Notes: generated by a model from the letters alone, not told the origin. Numbered from the stretch's first letter, positions 26,665-36,491 are shown. The stretch is DNA of 64,000 bases from Candidatus Obscuribacter sp. (GCA_016712465.1 JADJQZ010000001.1:3348001-3412000), one strand, 5' to 3'. A program made the numbers and translations.

Positions 26665-27885
26665 TTGTCATTCGAACTATATTTTATTTTGATGGTGGTC
26701 TTACTGATCACCCTTACCCTGTGTAAACCTCTTGCCCGAGCCACCTCCCGCAAGAATAAGCTGGCGCCCGGCGATATTTTGTTACCCGTGGAAGCGGCTT
26801 ATCTCAAGCGCCATGGTGATACAAACTTCGCGGTGCTGGTGCTGCTCTTCGACCTGGTACACCGAGAAGTGAAGGAACCACAGAGCACTCTGCTTATCAG
26901 TGCAAGTGGTAATTCTGCTTCTAGTTCCGGCGATGCCAATAGCTACTACACCGGCTCTATCAAAGAGCAGGTTAAAAGAGCGATAACCGATTGGGGCAAG
27001 AAAAAAGTGGAAGAGGTTCTGGAAATCGATCTCAAAAAGAACCCTCTCGGTCTTTTCAAGCGCATCCCCTTTCTTTATCGAGTTATTCGAGACGGTCTTC
27101 TGGAGACCATCAAGGAGATTCTGAAAGACCCTCGCAGCATCAAAAAATATATTTCTTTGCACGGACTTATGCGCCTGGCTACGGAGATTGGCGCCACTGG
27201 CTATAAGCAGCAACTAGCCAACGCTCTCAGACAAAATCTGCTTGAGCGAGGCTATATATTTCAGGAAGCCGAGCGACAGCGGGCAGGTCAAATGCTCTGC
27301 CTGCTGGCCGTGCTGGCTGAGAGTTTTGCAGCAATTCTGGTCTTTACGACCATCAAAAATCCCATCGACGCCGCTTTGATCTTCTTGAGCGCCCTTTTGG
27401 GTGCCGGCTTCATTAAGGTCACTCTGGGAGCCCGGGAATTCATTCCCTATTACAGTGAGCTAATGGCCGTTCTGGAGCATACTCATAATGCCAACCTGAG
27501 GGTAAAAGCCCTGCAGTTCTTCCTCAAAGTAGTGAACGGGCTCCTCTTTACCGTCTCCTATGCAGCCTTCGCCCTGGTGCTGGCCTTCGGTTCCTTTCTG
27601 CTTTATGTGGTGCACACCGTGAGCGACCTGGGTACTTATCTGGCCCTTCTGGCTCAATTACTGACACAACTTGCCATCCTCACCTGCTTCATAGAAGCTC
27701 ATTTGCTCTATTTTCACGACAGCCCCACCCCGGAAGGACAGGCGGCTTTGCAGGTCCTTAAAGATACATACAAAGGCAAATCCACCATAGATACCTTAAA
27801 ATCAATGCTCACAGGTTCCACCTACGAAAGCGATATGAGTTATATGCTCGCCATCTATGGTCCCGAGTCGCTGCTATTTCTGTAG
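26665..27885 (+). CDS. multi-pass membrane protein of unknown function
   Basis: A 406-residue protein with an N-terminal helix (about 5-20), a soluble stretch with ILLPVEAAYLKRHGDTNFAV and a Ser/Gly-rich loop (about 80-95), then about four helices (about 210-345). The segment around PVEAAYLKRHG recalls TIGR04222-type membrane proteins, but I would not assign that firmly. The start is a TTG at 26665 without a clear Shine-Dalgarno; the frame is closed by TAA at 26644. It follows the degenerate receiver gene by 21 bases. Confidence 0.65.
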   Translation: MSFELYFILMVVLLITLTLCKPLARATSRKNKLAPGDILLPVEAAYLKRHGDTNFAVLVLLFDLVHREVKEPQSTLLISASGNSASSSGDANSYYTGSIKEQVKRAITDWGKKKVEEVLEIDLKKNPLGLFKRIPFLYRVIRDGLLETIKEILKDPRSIKKYISLHGLMRLATEIGATGYKQQLANALRQNLLERGYIFQEAERQRAGQMLCLLAVLAESFAAILVFTTIKNPIDAALIFLSALLGAGFIKVTLGAREFIPYYSELMAVLEHTHNANLRVKALQFFLKVVNGLLFTVSYAAFALVLAFGSFLLYVVHTVSDLGTYLALLAQLLTQLAILTCFIEAHLLYFHDSPTPEGQAALQVLKDTYKGKSTIDTLKSMLTGSTYESDMSYMLAIYGPESLLFL

Positions 27886-27943
27886 CACTGCCGGCAATAC
27901 CAGTGTTTTTGCGCCACCACCAATAGAGAAACAATAAAATCAA

Positions 27944-28780
27944 ATGAATCTTCCTCAGGGTATGACAGCCATAATCACCGGTGCCTCAACCGGTATAGGC
28001 AGGGGTCTGGCACTATCACTTACTAAAATCTACAAGGCCAAACTGGTCCTGACGGCAAGAAGCCGGGAAGACCTGGAAACACTGGCCCAGGAGGTCAAGC
28101 GACTGGGCGGCGAGGCCGTGGTGCTGGCCGCCGATATTGCCGGTGAAGGCGTGACGGAGAGCCTGGTCAATCTGGCCGTAAAAAACTTCGGCAAGCTAAA
28201 TATGGTGGTCAATAACGCCGGCATGGGTATTTCAGGCAGCTTTGCCAAACTTTCGGAAGAAGACTGGCGCCGCATCTTCGAAGTCAATTTTTTCAGCGCC
28301 CTCACTCTCACCCAACATGCCCTGCCGCACTTACGCGCTGAAGAAGTGGCTAAACTGGTCAATATCTCATCGGTGGCAGGCAAAGTGTCTATTCCCGGCT
28401 CAGTCAGCTACTGTTCCACCAAGTTTGCTCTCACGGCGCTTTCAGAGGGGCTGGCGGCAGAGCTGGCTCCCGATAACATCGATGTTCTGACTGTCTGTCC
28501 CGGTTGGGTGAGAACGGAGTTCTTCCAGAAAAACGACCTGCCCAATACCCGAAACCCCACTGAAATCGCCAGACGCAACGACCTGAAAGGCTTCCTCATG
28601 AAGAATGTGCTCAGCATCAGCACCGAGGAATGCGTCAAGGAGATCATAGAAGCCCTGGAGAAAGGCGGTTCCAGAGAGCTAATTTTAACCCTGCCCGGTA
28701 AAGTAGCCGAACGCCTTCAAGGTACGGCACCAGGGGTGATGCGTTTCCTAGCCAGGCAAATTAGACCGGAATACAAATAG
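27944..28780 (+). CDS. short-chain dehydrogenase/reductase
   Basis: A 278-residue classical SDR. The NAD(P)-binding motif is ITGASTGIGRGLA (about residues 10-22), followed by LTARSREDLE, which favours NADP(H). NNAGMG, a Ser in VNISSVAGK and the YCSTKFAL catalytic Tyr/Lys motif are all present. The substrate-binding region (CPGWVRTEFF) gives no clue to the substrate. Upstream spacing suggests its own start; the next gene is convergent, 11 bases away. Confidence 0.9.
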   Translation: MNLPQGMTAIITGASTGIGRGLALSLTKIYKAKLVLTARSREDLETLAQEVKRLGGEAVVLAADIAGEGVTESLVNLAVKNFGKLNMVVNNAGMGISGSFAKLSEEDWRRIFEVNFFSALTLTQHALPHLRAEEVAKLVNISSVAGKVSIPGSVSYCSTKFALTALSEGLAAELAPDNIDVLTVCPGWVRTEFFQKNDLPNTRNPTEIARRNDLKGFLMKNVLSISTEECVKEIIEALEKGGSRELILTLPGKVAERLQGTAPGVMRFLARQIRPEYK

Positions 28781-28791
28781 AATAAAGGTTC

Positions 28792-30294
28792 TCACGGCTG
28801 TTCAGGCAACTGCACTTTTACAACACTTTCAACCGGCGTGGTAAAGCGGCAGAAGAAGGTGCCCGGCAAGAGGTTGGTGAGCAGGTCCTGGTAGAACTTA
28901 TCATAATCCTGATCAGAGAAAAAGCGAGGCTTTTCACTGGCTCCCGCAAATAAACTGCGAGCAGTCGGAGCTTCTATACGCAGGCCCAGGCTGGGAAAGA
29001 TTCGCCGCCCTAATTGATTGGCATCCCTTTGCCCGACCGCAAAGGATATGAGCAAATTAGCCCGATCAAGCAAACGCTCCGGCAAATCGGCGTGCATGTG
29101 CATGGGCCTGTGCATCGAGCTGAGACTCTGCATAGAAGCCAGGTAGAAAAGGCCCGGACAGCCGCAGGCATCCGCACTAAATTCTATGGTGCCGGCGTCC
29201 AGGGCCCGGTCAGCGCCGTCAATATAGACCGATAAATTACTGGAGATATGACCGGCTACTTTCAGACTGACTGCAAAGCGGTTCAGGAAACAGGCTAGAT
29301 AGGCAGTCTGAGCCTTAAATGCGTGCAGGGGCAACTTCACACACAAACCGCCGGTCTCAAAGGCCCTGACACAGCCGGGAAGCAGGGCGGGTAGGCAGGC
29401 GAAGCACGGCAAGGTCAGAAGCGACAAGATAAGGGCAGAACACTCACTGCCAACACCTGAAGCTTGCAGTCGAGAAGGAAGTTCATCCACCTTGATCTTC
29501 TCAAGGAAGAAACCCTCCAGGACCTCAGTAAGAGCCATTTCCTTATCTTTCGACAAGCCGGGCATGTTTACCTTTTGCATTAACGAGACGCCACCGAGAG
29601 CCTCAACCATGCACTGGGCGGCAAGCTGGCTGAGCTGCTCTCTGGAAGCGGATGGGGAGTGCGCCGAAGCAGTCAGCTCCGGGGCGGTAGCGGAGAAATC
29701 AAAAAAACAGACAGTATCCGCGTGCGAAAACTCCGACTGCAGACCATCAAATAGTGTCCCCTGCGTGTCCAGAACAAAGATACTGCCGTTTACCCGATCC
29801 TGCCTGATCAGGCGCCGCAATAACCTGGTCTTGCCCTTGCCGCTCTTGCCCAGGACCAGCGCAAATGACAGACCGGCTCTCAGGGAAGGCGGTACAACGA
29901 TAGTCTGACGCCGGGGCAAGAGAAGGTTAAAATCCAGATAGGACCCAAGTTCCAGTGCACCTTTCTGGTCTGAGACGGGAGCCAACTGCTTTAACAAGAG
30001 ACGGTGAGAGGCCTCACTTTCACCCACATAACGATTCTGAACCGACCTGACAAGCAACCCGGCGGGACCGAAGACCAGTTGACTGAGGAAAACCAATCCA
30101 ACTCCCACCACTATCAGCCCCAGGGCCCCATAGAGGGGCTTGAACAGAAACAACTGCAAGAAAAGGGGGAAGACCAGACCAATGCAAGCCACGCTGAGGA
30201 GCACTGCCAGTAGTATCAGCCCATTGCTGGACCGCCAATCCACCAGCACCGCCTTCGATGAGGCAGGCGAGGCACCGTCACCGGCAAGCGCCAA
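28792..30294 (-). CDS. membrane-anchored P-loop ATPase (VirD4/TraD-like), downstream half of a TGA-split kinase fusion
   Basis: The 500-codon frame has two adjacent membrane helices (about 26-75), then a P-loop ATPase: Walker A VLGKSGKGKTRLL (Lys155), IFVLDTQGTLFDG, and late RANLLISFAVGQRDANQLGR, resembling type IV coupling proteins. A Walker B DE pair is not evident (SVYIDGADRA may take that place). The first codon here is a TTG with no strong Shine-Dalgarno. The same frame continues upstream for 23 codons (EARYQSLEQFQSDLVSALRC) to a TGA, and those residues complete the kinase domain of the gene before it. The natural product is thus probably one kinase-ATPase polypeptide; separate translation is possible but unproven. 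Confidence 0.7.
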   Translation of the reverse strand: MALAGDGASPASSKAVLVDWRSSNGLILLAVLLSVACIGLVFPLFLQLFLFKPLYGALGLIVVGVGLVFLSQLVFGPAGLLVRSVQNRYVGESEASHRLLLKQLAPVSDQKGALELGSYLDFNLLLPRRQTIVVPPSLRAGLSFALVLGKSGKGKTRLLRRLIRQDRVNGSIFVLDTQGTLFDGLQSEFSHADTVCFFDFSATAPELTASAHSPSASREQLSQLAAQCMVEALGGVSLMQKVNMPGLSKDKEMALTEVLEGFFLEKIKVDELPSRLQASGVGSECSALILSLLTLPCFACLPALLPGCVRAFETGGLCVKLPLHAFKAQTAYLACFLNRFAVSLKVAGHISSNLSVYIDGADRALDAGTIEFSADACGCPGLFYLASMQSLSSMHRPMHMHADLPERLLDRANLLISFAVGQRDANQLGRRIFPSLGLRIEAPTARSLFAGASEKPRFFSDQDYDKFYQDLLTNLLPGTFFCRFTTPVESVVKVQLPEQP

Positions 30295-30363
30295 GTCAAA
30301 GGAACAGCGGAGGGCGCTAACGAGGTCGCTTTGAAACTGCTCAAGACTCTGGTAGCGTGCCTC

Positions 30364-31239
30364 TCAGCTTTTAGCAAGTCCTCTTTCTATGACCGCTTGC
30401 AATTGCGAGCCGAAATTCAAGTCGGGGCGGCTAAAGGAAAGAGATGCCGGACTGCGGTTTACATGCATGGTCATGGTCTCAAAGGCATTCTTCCCCTTGA
30501 AGGGAGGCTCACCGGTCAGCGCTTCATACAAACAACAGCTGAGCGAGTAGATATCGGATCTAAAATCAACGTCCTCGCCAAGGCACTGTTCAGGACTCAT
30601 ATATAGAGGACTACCAAGAATTTCACCGGTCTGGGTGAGATTCAAAACACCACTATTTTCCCCCTCGCCTGAACCCACTTTGGCGATGCCGAAGTCGAGA
30701 AGCAAAGCCTCTTGCTCGCCTGCATCTGTCAGCATAATATTGCCCGGTTTCAAGTCTCGGTGCACAACTCCCGCACCGTGCGCCTGCTTCAACCCCTCAA
30801 TCACCCTGGTAAAAACCTGCTCTATTTCAGCAAAGCTGAGCTGCCCCTGCTCTTCGATGAGCTGCTTGAGGGTCTTTCCCTCGATCAAATCCATCACCAG
30901 GAAAGGTTGCCCGCTCTCGGTCAAACCAAAATCATGCACTGTCACAACGGCCGGATGTCTGATGCCGGCCGCCGCTCTTGCCTCTCGCTGAAATCTAGCC
31001 AGGGCTGCCGCATTCTCGTTCAAATGAGCCGGTAAAAGCTTCAAAGCCACGTCGCGATCAAGCAGCAGGTCGCGGGCCCGAAAAACACTGCCCATGCCCC
31101 CCTTGCCAATCAACTCTTTCAGGGAATAACGCTCGGAAACAAGCTGGCAAGTACTATCCGCCAGGTCAAGCGGAGCGGACTCCGGCGGACTTCCATCCGC
31201 CAGCGTTTCGTCTTTGGCCGGGCTGAACTCACCATTCAT
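30364..31239 (-). CDS. Hanks-type Ser/Thr protein kinase, cut by an in-frame TGA
   Basis: The catalytic domain is complete up to its last helix: GKGGMGSVFRARD (glycine loop), DVALKLL (Lys), VVHRDLKPGNIML (Asp162), LLLDFGIAKVG (Asp182), and SPLYMSPEQCLGEDVDFRSD. The chain ends ERGLAKS at a TGA (30364-30366), while the same frame continues EARYQSLEQFQSDLVSAL, the normal final helix with its conserved Arg. The start at 31239 is preferred (GAGGAG upstream); the frame is open 24 codons further. TGA is a genuine stop elsewhere here (for example nadC), so code change is unlikely. The truncated kinase may be unstable. Confidence 0.8.
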   Translation of the reverse strand: MNGEFSPAKDETLADGSPPESAPLDLADSTCQLVSERYSLKELIGKGGMGSVFRARDLLLDRDVALKLLPAHLNENAAALARFQREARAAAGIRHPAVVTVHDFGLTESGQPFLVMDLIEGKTLKQLIEEQGQLSFAEIEQVFTRVIEGLKQAHGAGVVHRDLKPGNIMLTDAGEQEALLLDFGIAKVGSGEGENSGVLNLTQTGEILGSPLYMSPEQCLGEDVDFRSDIYSLSCCLYEALTGEPPFKGKNAFETMTMHVNRSPASLSFSRPDLNFGSQLQAVIERGLAKS

Positions 31240-31478
31240 AGGCGCTCCTCTCACCTGGCAGGCAGTAAATTTATACCTTCTACCCGCTGTGTTCATTTGT
31301 ATGATGCCCAAAGTCCTGGATCTTGAAAGCTACCACCGGTCAAATCGCTTTCTTGAAAGGTAACCAATATAGATTTCGAAGGGAAGTTTATCGGTCACGA
31401 AAGCGACCAATGCGGCTGCCAAGCAGCGCTTTGGGAGCAGGCAAGGCTAAAATGTGAGCATCCTGTCGAAAGAACCAT

Positions 31479-32666
31479 ATGGAAGCCGAAGCCATCTCCG
31501 CTAAAAACGATATCAGCCTGAAGGCAATGGTAATAGCCAGAGCCGTCGGCATCGTGGTCATAGCCGCCACAGCCTTCTTCTCCCGCAGCCAGGGCGAAAG
31601 CCCCCTGTCAGCCTTACTGATTTTGCTGCTTTTGCCCCTGGAATTCGTAAAAGGGAAAGCGCTTCTGCACTTTCTCATTGACCTGCTCGCATCCACCGCA
31701 CTCTTTGCCTACCCCAATGCCAACCAGGCAGCCTATCTTTATCTGCTACCCTTTTCACTCGCTCGCCTCACCCTCAGTGCCGGCGGCGCCATACCTAAAC
31801 TGGGCTTTCTCATTTGCCTGACGGTATTAACCGGACTCTCGCTCTGGCAGAGTTCCTTAGAAACGACGAGCGGCGGCGCCGCCCTCCTCTTCCAAATGTT
31901 TGCCGGTTCAGACTGTCTAAATCTGCTTTCCGCCGCCACCGCCTTCTATCTGACTGCCCTGGCCCTGCGCTCATACACGGAGACCCGGGATAAGGAGAGT
32001 CTTTTCCTGGAACTGCAAGGCAAACCTGAGAATCAGGACCTGCAAAAAGACTGCCTGAAGAACAGCTCCTTTGATATGGCGTTCATCCTGAACGCCTGTC
32101 TGGTTGCGGTGGCCGCCTCCCTTGTGGTGATCAATAACCTGGCCAACGATATGCGCTATCGCGGCGAGTTGATTACCGAAACCAATATGCATAATGTGCC
32201 GCTCGCTCTGGCAGTAGCTTTGCTTTTGCCCCTGCACCGCTGCAAGAATGCCCTGGTCTTTCTTCTGCTTTCGGCCCTCTCTGCCTTTTTCCTGACTGTG
32301 GCCGCTTCTTATAGTTTCCTGAACGGTTTTCAGTTGATTTACTTCCTGGCCCTGGCCAGAATTTCCGTCTTGCGCAAAGGGCTAACGGGCAAAGCGGCCA
32401 TGGTTTTTATACTGACAGGCTTCCTTCTTTCCACCCAGATAAACCCGGCCGGCGTCTTTCCCCATGCCACTACCTGCAGTGCGCAGCTATTCTTACTGAA
32501 ATCCTTTACTTATCCGCAAACAATAGGCTGCCTGACCGCGCTCCTTTTACTGTCGGTTTTAGGCATGGCCGGCTATCAGGAAAAACTTTTGAAAGACAAA
32601 CAGAAGCAAATCTTGAAGCTTGCTTTGCAGTCTAAAAAAGATCAAAAGCTCGACCCTACTCCATAA
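31479..32666 (+). CDS. multi-pass membrane protein of unknown function
   Basis: A 395-residue protein with roughly ten hydrophobic helices in two groups, split by a soluble loop about residues 170-200 (YTETRDKESLFLELQGKPEN), and a Lys-rich C-terminus. It has no recognised motif; the arrangement resembles a membrane sensor or transporter without its soluble domain. The 3' end overlaps the convergent TPR gene by 11 bases. Confidence 0.6.
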   Translation: MEAEAISAKNDISLKAMVIARAVGIVVIAATAFFSRSQGESPLSALLILLLLPLEFVKGKALLHFLIDLLASTALFAYPNANQAAYLYLLPFSLARLTLSAGGAIPKLGFLICLTVLTGLSLWQSSLETTSGGAALLFQMFAGSDCLNLLSAATAFYLTALALRSYTETRDKESLFLELQGKPENQDLQKDCLKNSSFDMAFILNACLVAVAASLVVINNLANDMRYRGELITETNMHNVPLALAVALLLPLHRCKNALVFLLLSALSAFFLTVAASYSFLNGFQLIYFLALARISVLRKGLTGKAAMVFILTGFLLSTQINPAGVFPHATTCSAQLFLLKSFTYPQTIGCLTALLLLSVLGMAGYQEKLLKDKQKQILKLALQSKKDQKLDPTP

Positions 32667-33606
32667 ACTTGGCGCGAATTTCCTGCACCCTGGCATCAAG
32701 AGATAGGGCTTCACCGGTGCGATTAGTCTTGCGCAAAAGATCGGCGTAATTTTCCAGACAGGCCGCCACGAAGGAGTGATCGGGTCCAAGGGCCCGCTCC
32801 CAGATTTCAATGGCTCGTTTGTAGAGACTTTCAGCCCGGGCATGGTTGCCGTGCTGATGGTAGAGCCAACCCAAGTTGTTCAGGCTCTCCGCCACCTTGG
32901 GATGATCGGGACTCAAAACTTTCTCTCTAATAGCCAGGGCCCGCCGGTGCAAAGGCTCAGCCTGGTCAAACTGTTCCCTGTCGGTAAAGAGAGCGGCCAG
33001 GTTATTCAAAGCATTAGCCACATTGGGATGGTCGTGCCCGTGAATGCGCTCCTCTATCTTGAGCACCCGGCGAAACAACGGCTCGGCATCGCTGTTGCGG
33101 CCCTGCTCATAATAAATGTTAGCCAGGCTATTGAGCACCTCCACCAGACCGCTATCCTCCAGACCGAGGTAGCGCTCCCTTATCTTAATGGCTCGCTTTA
33201 TGACCTCTTCTGCTTCACCATAGCGGTTCAAGGTTATGTAAAGATCGCCCATATTGGAAAGGGCCGAGGCAATGGATAAGTGCTCCGGCCCGAGGGTTTT
33301 CTCCTGCACGGAAAGGGCTCTTTTGAAGAGCGGTTCGGCTTCGGCATAGCGCCCCTGGGCCAGGTAGACCAGACCCAGATGATTGAGGGCGGCGGCCACA
33401 TCGGGATGGTCCACGGCCAGAAGGCGCTCTCGCATGGCCAGGGCCCGGGCGAAGAGGTTCTCAGCCTCGTCGAAGCGACTGTCGTGATAGAGCAAAAGCC
33501 CCAGCGAGATCAAGTAATCAGCCAGATCGGGATGTTCCAGCCCCAGCGACTGCTCCATCTCCGGCAGCAATCGCAATAGTGCATCCACATTTTCGTCAAT
33601 GGACAT
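32656..33606 (-). CDS. kinesin-light-chain-like TPR protein
   Basis: A 316-residue protein made of about six 42-residue TPR pairs of the kinesin-light-chain type, with the repeated phrase ALNNLGLVYLAQGRYAEAEP, EPLFRRVLKIEERIHGHDHP and EPLHRRALAIREKVLSPDHP. The 42-residue spacing and 'GxDHPxVAxxLNNL' signature are clear. No signal peptide or other domain, so it probably acts in the cytoplasm as a scaffold. Such proteins often lie near Ser/Thr kinases; one is about 0.8 kb away on the same strand, but not in an operon with it. Confidence 0.88.
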   Translation of the reverse strand: MSIDENVDALLRLLPEMEQSLGLEHPDLADYLISLGLLLYHDSRFDEAENLFARALAMRERLLAVDHPDVAAALNHLGLVYLAQGRYAEAEPLFKRALSVQEKTLGPEHLSIASALSNMGDLYITLNRYGEAEEVIKRAIKIRERYLGLEDSGLVEVLNSLANIYYEQGRNSDAEPLFRRVLKIEERIHGHDHPNVANALNNLAALFTDREQFDQAEPLHRRALAIREKVLSPDHPKVAESLNNLGWLYHQHGNHARAESLYKRAIEIWERALGPDHSFVAACLENYADLLRKTNRTGEALSLDARVQEIRAKFME

Positions 33607-33662
33607 CTAGCCAGTGACCTTTCCCTAAAAGACCAAGCTAATACTTAATTACCAGGCTGAGG

Positions 33663-33708
33663 CTCTTGTCTAACCTATGTACAAGAGAATTGTCATTAAC
33701 TAACAATT
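33663..33708 (-). terminator. tandem hairpins after ppdK, weak terminator candidate
   Basis: Two inverted repeats lie just downstream of the ppdK stop on the minus strand: a 7-bp stem at 33663-33669/33681-33687 and a 6-bp stem at 33688-33693/33703-33708. There is no T-tract, so termination is only a possibility. Confidence 0.25.
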
Positions 33709-33711
33709 TGC

Positions 33712-36480
33712 CTACTTGTCGCGCTCATGCATCTTCAGATTGGCCTGGGCAGCCGCCAGCCGCGCTACCGGCAGACGGAAGGGCGAGCAGCTCACATAAG
33801 AGAGCCCCAGTTCATGGGCAAAGGCAATGGAACTGGGTTCCCCGCCATGCTCGCCGCAAATGCCGAGTTTCAGGTCGGGACGAGTCTTGAGCCCAAGTTC
33901 CACGGCGATCTTCATCAGTTGACCCACCCCTTCCCGGTCCAGTACCTCGAAGGGATTATTGAGCAGCACTTTGTGCTTGGAGCCGCCAAATTCAACACCT
34001 TCCAGATAGCGCTGCAGGAATTTGCCTTCGGCATCATCCCGGGAATAACCGAAAGTCATCTGGGTCAGGTCATTGGTGCCGAAGCTGAAGAACTCGGCAT
34101 GCCTGGCGATAGCATCGGCGGTGAGGGCCGCCCGGGGAATCTCGATCATGGTGCCGAACTTGTAGGAGATTTCCACCTTCTCCCGGTCCATCACTTCCCG
34201 GGCGACGCTTTCCAGCTGCTGACGGGCAAAATCAAGCTCGTTCACATGACCCACAAGAGGAATCATAATCTCAGGCAAGACCTCGATGCCGTCGCGCTTG
34301 ACGGCAATAGCCGCCTCGAAAATGGCCTGCACCTGCATCTTATTGATCTGGGGATAAACCAGACCCAGGCGGCAGCCCCGCAGTCCCATCATGGGATTGG
34401 ACTCTTTCAGCTCCCGCACCTTACGCAGAAGCACTTCCTTCTCCCGCAGTTCGGCACCACTCTGCCCTTTGGCCTTCATGGTCGCCACTTCTTCAATGAG
34501 GTGCTCTTCTTTGGGCAGAAACTCGTGCAGGGGCGGATCCAGAAGGCGAATCGTGACAGGCAGCCCGCTCATGGCCCGGAAGATACCGTCAAAGTCTTGA
34601 CGCTGCATGGGCAGAAGCTTATCGAGAGCAGTCTGGCGCTCGGCGTCATTCACCGACATAATCATCTGCTGCACAACAGGCAGGCGGTCATGATTCATGA
34701 ACATATGCTCGGTACGGCAAAGACCAATGCCCTGGGCCCCGAAGCCGCGAGCCACCCGGGCGTCTTCCGGGGTATCGGCATTGGTACGCACCAAAAGTTT
34801 GCGCACGGAGTCAGCCCATCCAAGTAAGGTCTCGAAATCTTCCGAGAACTTGGGATCGGAAGTTTCGATGGCACCTTCGAAGATTTCGCCGGTGGTGCCG
34901 TCGATGGAAATAACGTCGCCTTTCTTGAAGGTCTTACCGCTCACCACCATTTCTTCCTTCTCAAGATCAATCTTGAGCACTTCACAGCCTGCCACGCAGG
35001 GTTTGCCCATGCCTCTGGCCACCACGGCGGCATGGCTGGTCATGCCACCGCGACTGGTGACAACCCCCTGGGCCGGTACGAGACCGTGAATATCGTCGGG
35101 GCAGGTTTCAATCCGCACAAGAATTATCTTCTCGCCGGAAGTAGCACGTTTTTCCGACTCGTCCGGATTAAAGACGATCTTGCCGATAGCCGCTCCGGGA
35201 GAAGCGTTCAACCCCTGAGCCAGAAGCCGTCCTTCTTTCTTGGCCCGCGCCTTGTCTTCCACCACAAAGGAGGGCAAAAGCAATTGATTGAGCTGGTTCG
35301 GCTCTACCCGGCCAAGGGCTTCTTCCTTGGAAATAATGCCTTCTTTCACCATATCTACGGCCACCTTAACGGCAGCGGCAGCCGTGCGCTTGCCGGTGCG
35401 GGTCTGCAAAAGGTAGAGCTTGCCCTGTTCGATGGTGAACTCGATATCTTGCATATCGCGGTAATATTGCTCCAGGCGTCCGACATTAGCCAGAAGCTCG
35501 TCGTAAATAGCCTGGTTGTCGGAGGCCATTTCGGAAATCTTCAGGGGTGTGCGCACACCAGCCACTACATCTTCACCCTGGGCATTGATCAGGTATTCAC
35601 CATAAAGCAGCTTTTCGCCGGTGCTGGGATTGCGTGTGAAACAAACACCAGTGGCCGAGCTATCATCGAAGTTGCCGAAAACCATCGACTGCACGTTTAC
35701 AGCCGTACCGAGGTTGTGGTCTATCTTGTTGAGGTTGCGATAATAGACGGCGCGGGGATTGTTCCAGGAGCGAAAGACCGCTTCGATGGAATCATGCAGT
35801 TGTTGCTTGGGATCCTGGGGGAAGGGCTTGCCCTTCTTCTTCTCGACCAGGGCTTTGTATTCCAGCACAAGCTTCTTCAAATTCTCAACGGTAAGTTCGT
35901 TATCGTTGGAAACTTTCAGCTCATCCTTCATATCATCGAGAATGTCCTCAAATTTGTCCTTGCCTATCTCCAGAACCACATTGGAAAACATCTGAATGAA
36001 GCGCCGGTAGCTGTCCCAGGCAAAGCGAGGGTTCTTGGTGAGAGTGGCAATCGATTCCACGGTCTGATCATTGAGACCCAGATTCAAGACCGTATCCATC
36101 ATGCCCGGCATGGAAAACTTAGCACCGGAGCGCACCGAAAGAAGCAAGGGTTTGTTCAAATCACCCAGCTTGCGATCGAGTTTCTTCTCGACATGAGCCA
36201 GCTCGCTCAAAATTTCATCGAAGAGACCGGCGGGCATCTTCTCACCACCGGCGGTGTACTCCCGGCAGCAGCTTGTGAGAATGGTCAAACCAGGCGGCAC
36301 ATTCACTCCAGAACGAGTCATCTCAGCCAGACCGGCGCCCTTGCCGCCCAGCAGTTCCTTCATCGCCTCGCGATCCCCGCCCATGGCCTCAAAACCTTCC
36401 TCAAAGAGATAAACTCTCTTTTTCAGATTGAGTTCTTTGCCGGAGGCTTTGGAAGTTGTACCTGCGCCTGTCATGACCAT
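33712..36480 (-). CDS. ppdK: pyruvate, phosphate dikinase
   Basis: Interconverts pyruvate, ATP and phosphate with PEP, AMP and diphosphate. The 922-residue length is typical. Motifs include GGKGAGLAEMTRSGVNVPPG at the nucleotide-binding start, the catalytic His483 in RGGMTSHAAVVARGMGKPC with the regulatory Thr481 two residues earlier, and the PEP-binding end with SFGTNDLTQMTFGYSRDD and GICGEHGG. The regulatory kinase/phosphotransferase gene for PPDK lies directly upstream (11 bases), matching the presence of Thr481. The Thr is the site through which that regulator switches PPDK off and on in characterised systems. Confidence 0.95.
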   Translation of the reverse strand: MVMTGAGTTSKASGKELNLKKRVYLFEEGFEAMGGDREAMKELLGGKGAGLAEMTRSGVNVPPGLTILTSCCREYTAGGEKMPAGLFDEILSELAHVEKKLDRKLGDLNKPLLLSVRSGAKFSMPGMMDTVLNLGLNDQTVESIATLTKNPRFAWDSYRRFIQMFSNVVLEIGKDKFEDILDDMKDELKVSNDNELTVENLKKLVLEYKALVEKKKGKPFPQDPKQQLHDSIEAVFRSWNNPRAVYYRNLNKIDHNLGTAVNVQSMVFGNFDDSSATGVCFTRNPSTGEKLLYGEYLINAQGEDVVAGVRTPLKISEMASDNQAIYDELLANVGRLEQYYRDMQDIEFTIEQGKLYLLQTRTGKRTAAAAVKVAVDMVKEGIISKEEALGRVEPNQLNQLLLPSFVVEDKARAKKEGRLLAQGLNASPGAAIGKIVFNPDESEKRATSGEKIILVRIETCPDDIHGLVPAQGVVTSRGGMTSHAAVVARGMGKPCVAGCEVLKIDLEKEEMVVSGKTFKKGDVISIDGTTGEIFEGAIETSDPKFSEDFETLLGWADSVRKLLVRTNADTPEDARVARGFGAQGIGLCRTEHMFMNHDRLPVVQQMIMSVNDAERQTALDKLLPMQRQDFDGIFRAMSGLPVTIRLLDPPLHEFLPKEEHLIEEVATMKAKGQSGAELREKEVLLRKVRELKESNPMMGLRGCRLGLVYPQINKMQVQAIFEAAIAVKRDGIEVLPEIMIPLVGHVNELDFARQQLESVAREVMDREKVEISYKFGTMIEIPRAALTADAIARHAEFFSFGTNDLTQMTFGYSRDDAEGKFLQRYLEGVEFGGSKHKVLLNNPFEVLDREGVGQLMKIAVELGLKTRPDLKLGICGEHGGEPSSIAFAHELGLSYVSCSPFRLPVARLAAAQANLKMHERDK

Positions 36481-36491
36481 TTTTCGTACCT

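Noticed and set aside
30364..30366. TGA recoding (Trp/Gly or selenocysteine) in the kinase
   Set aside because: nadC, mtnP and other genes use TGA as a true stop, and no Sec insertion hairpin was recognised beside it.
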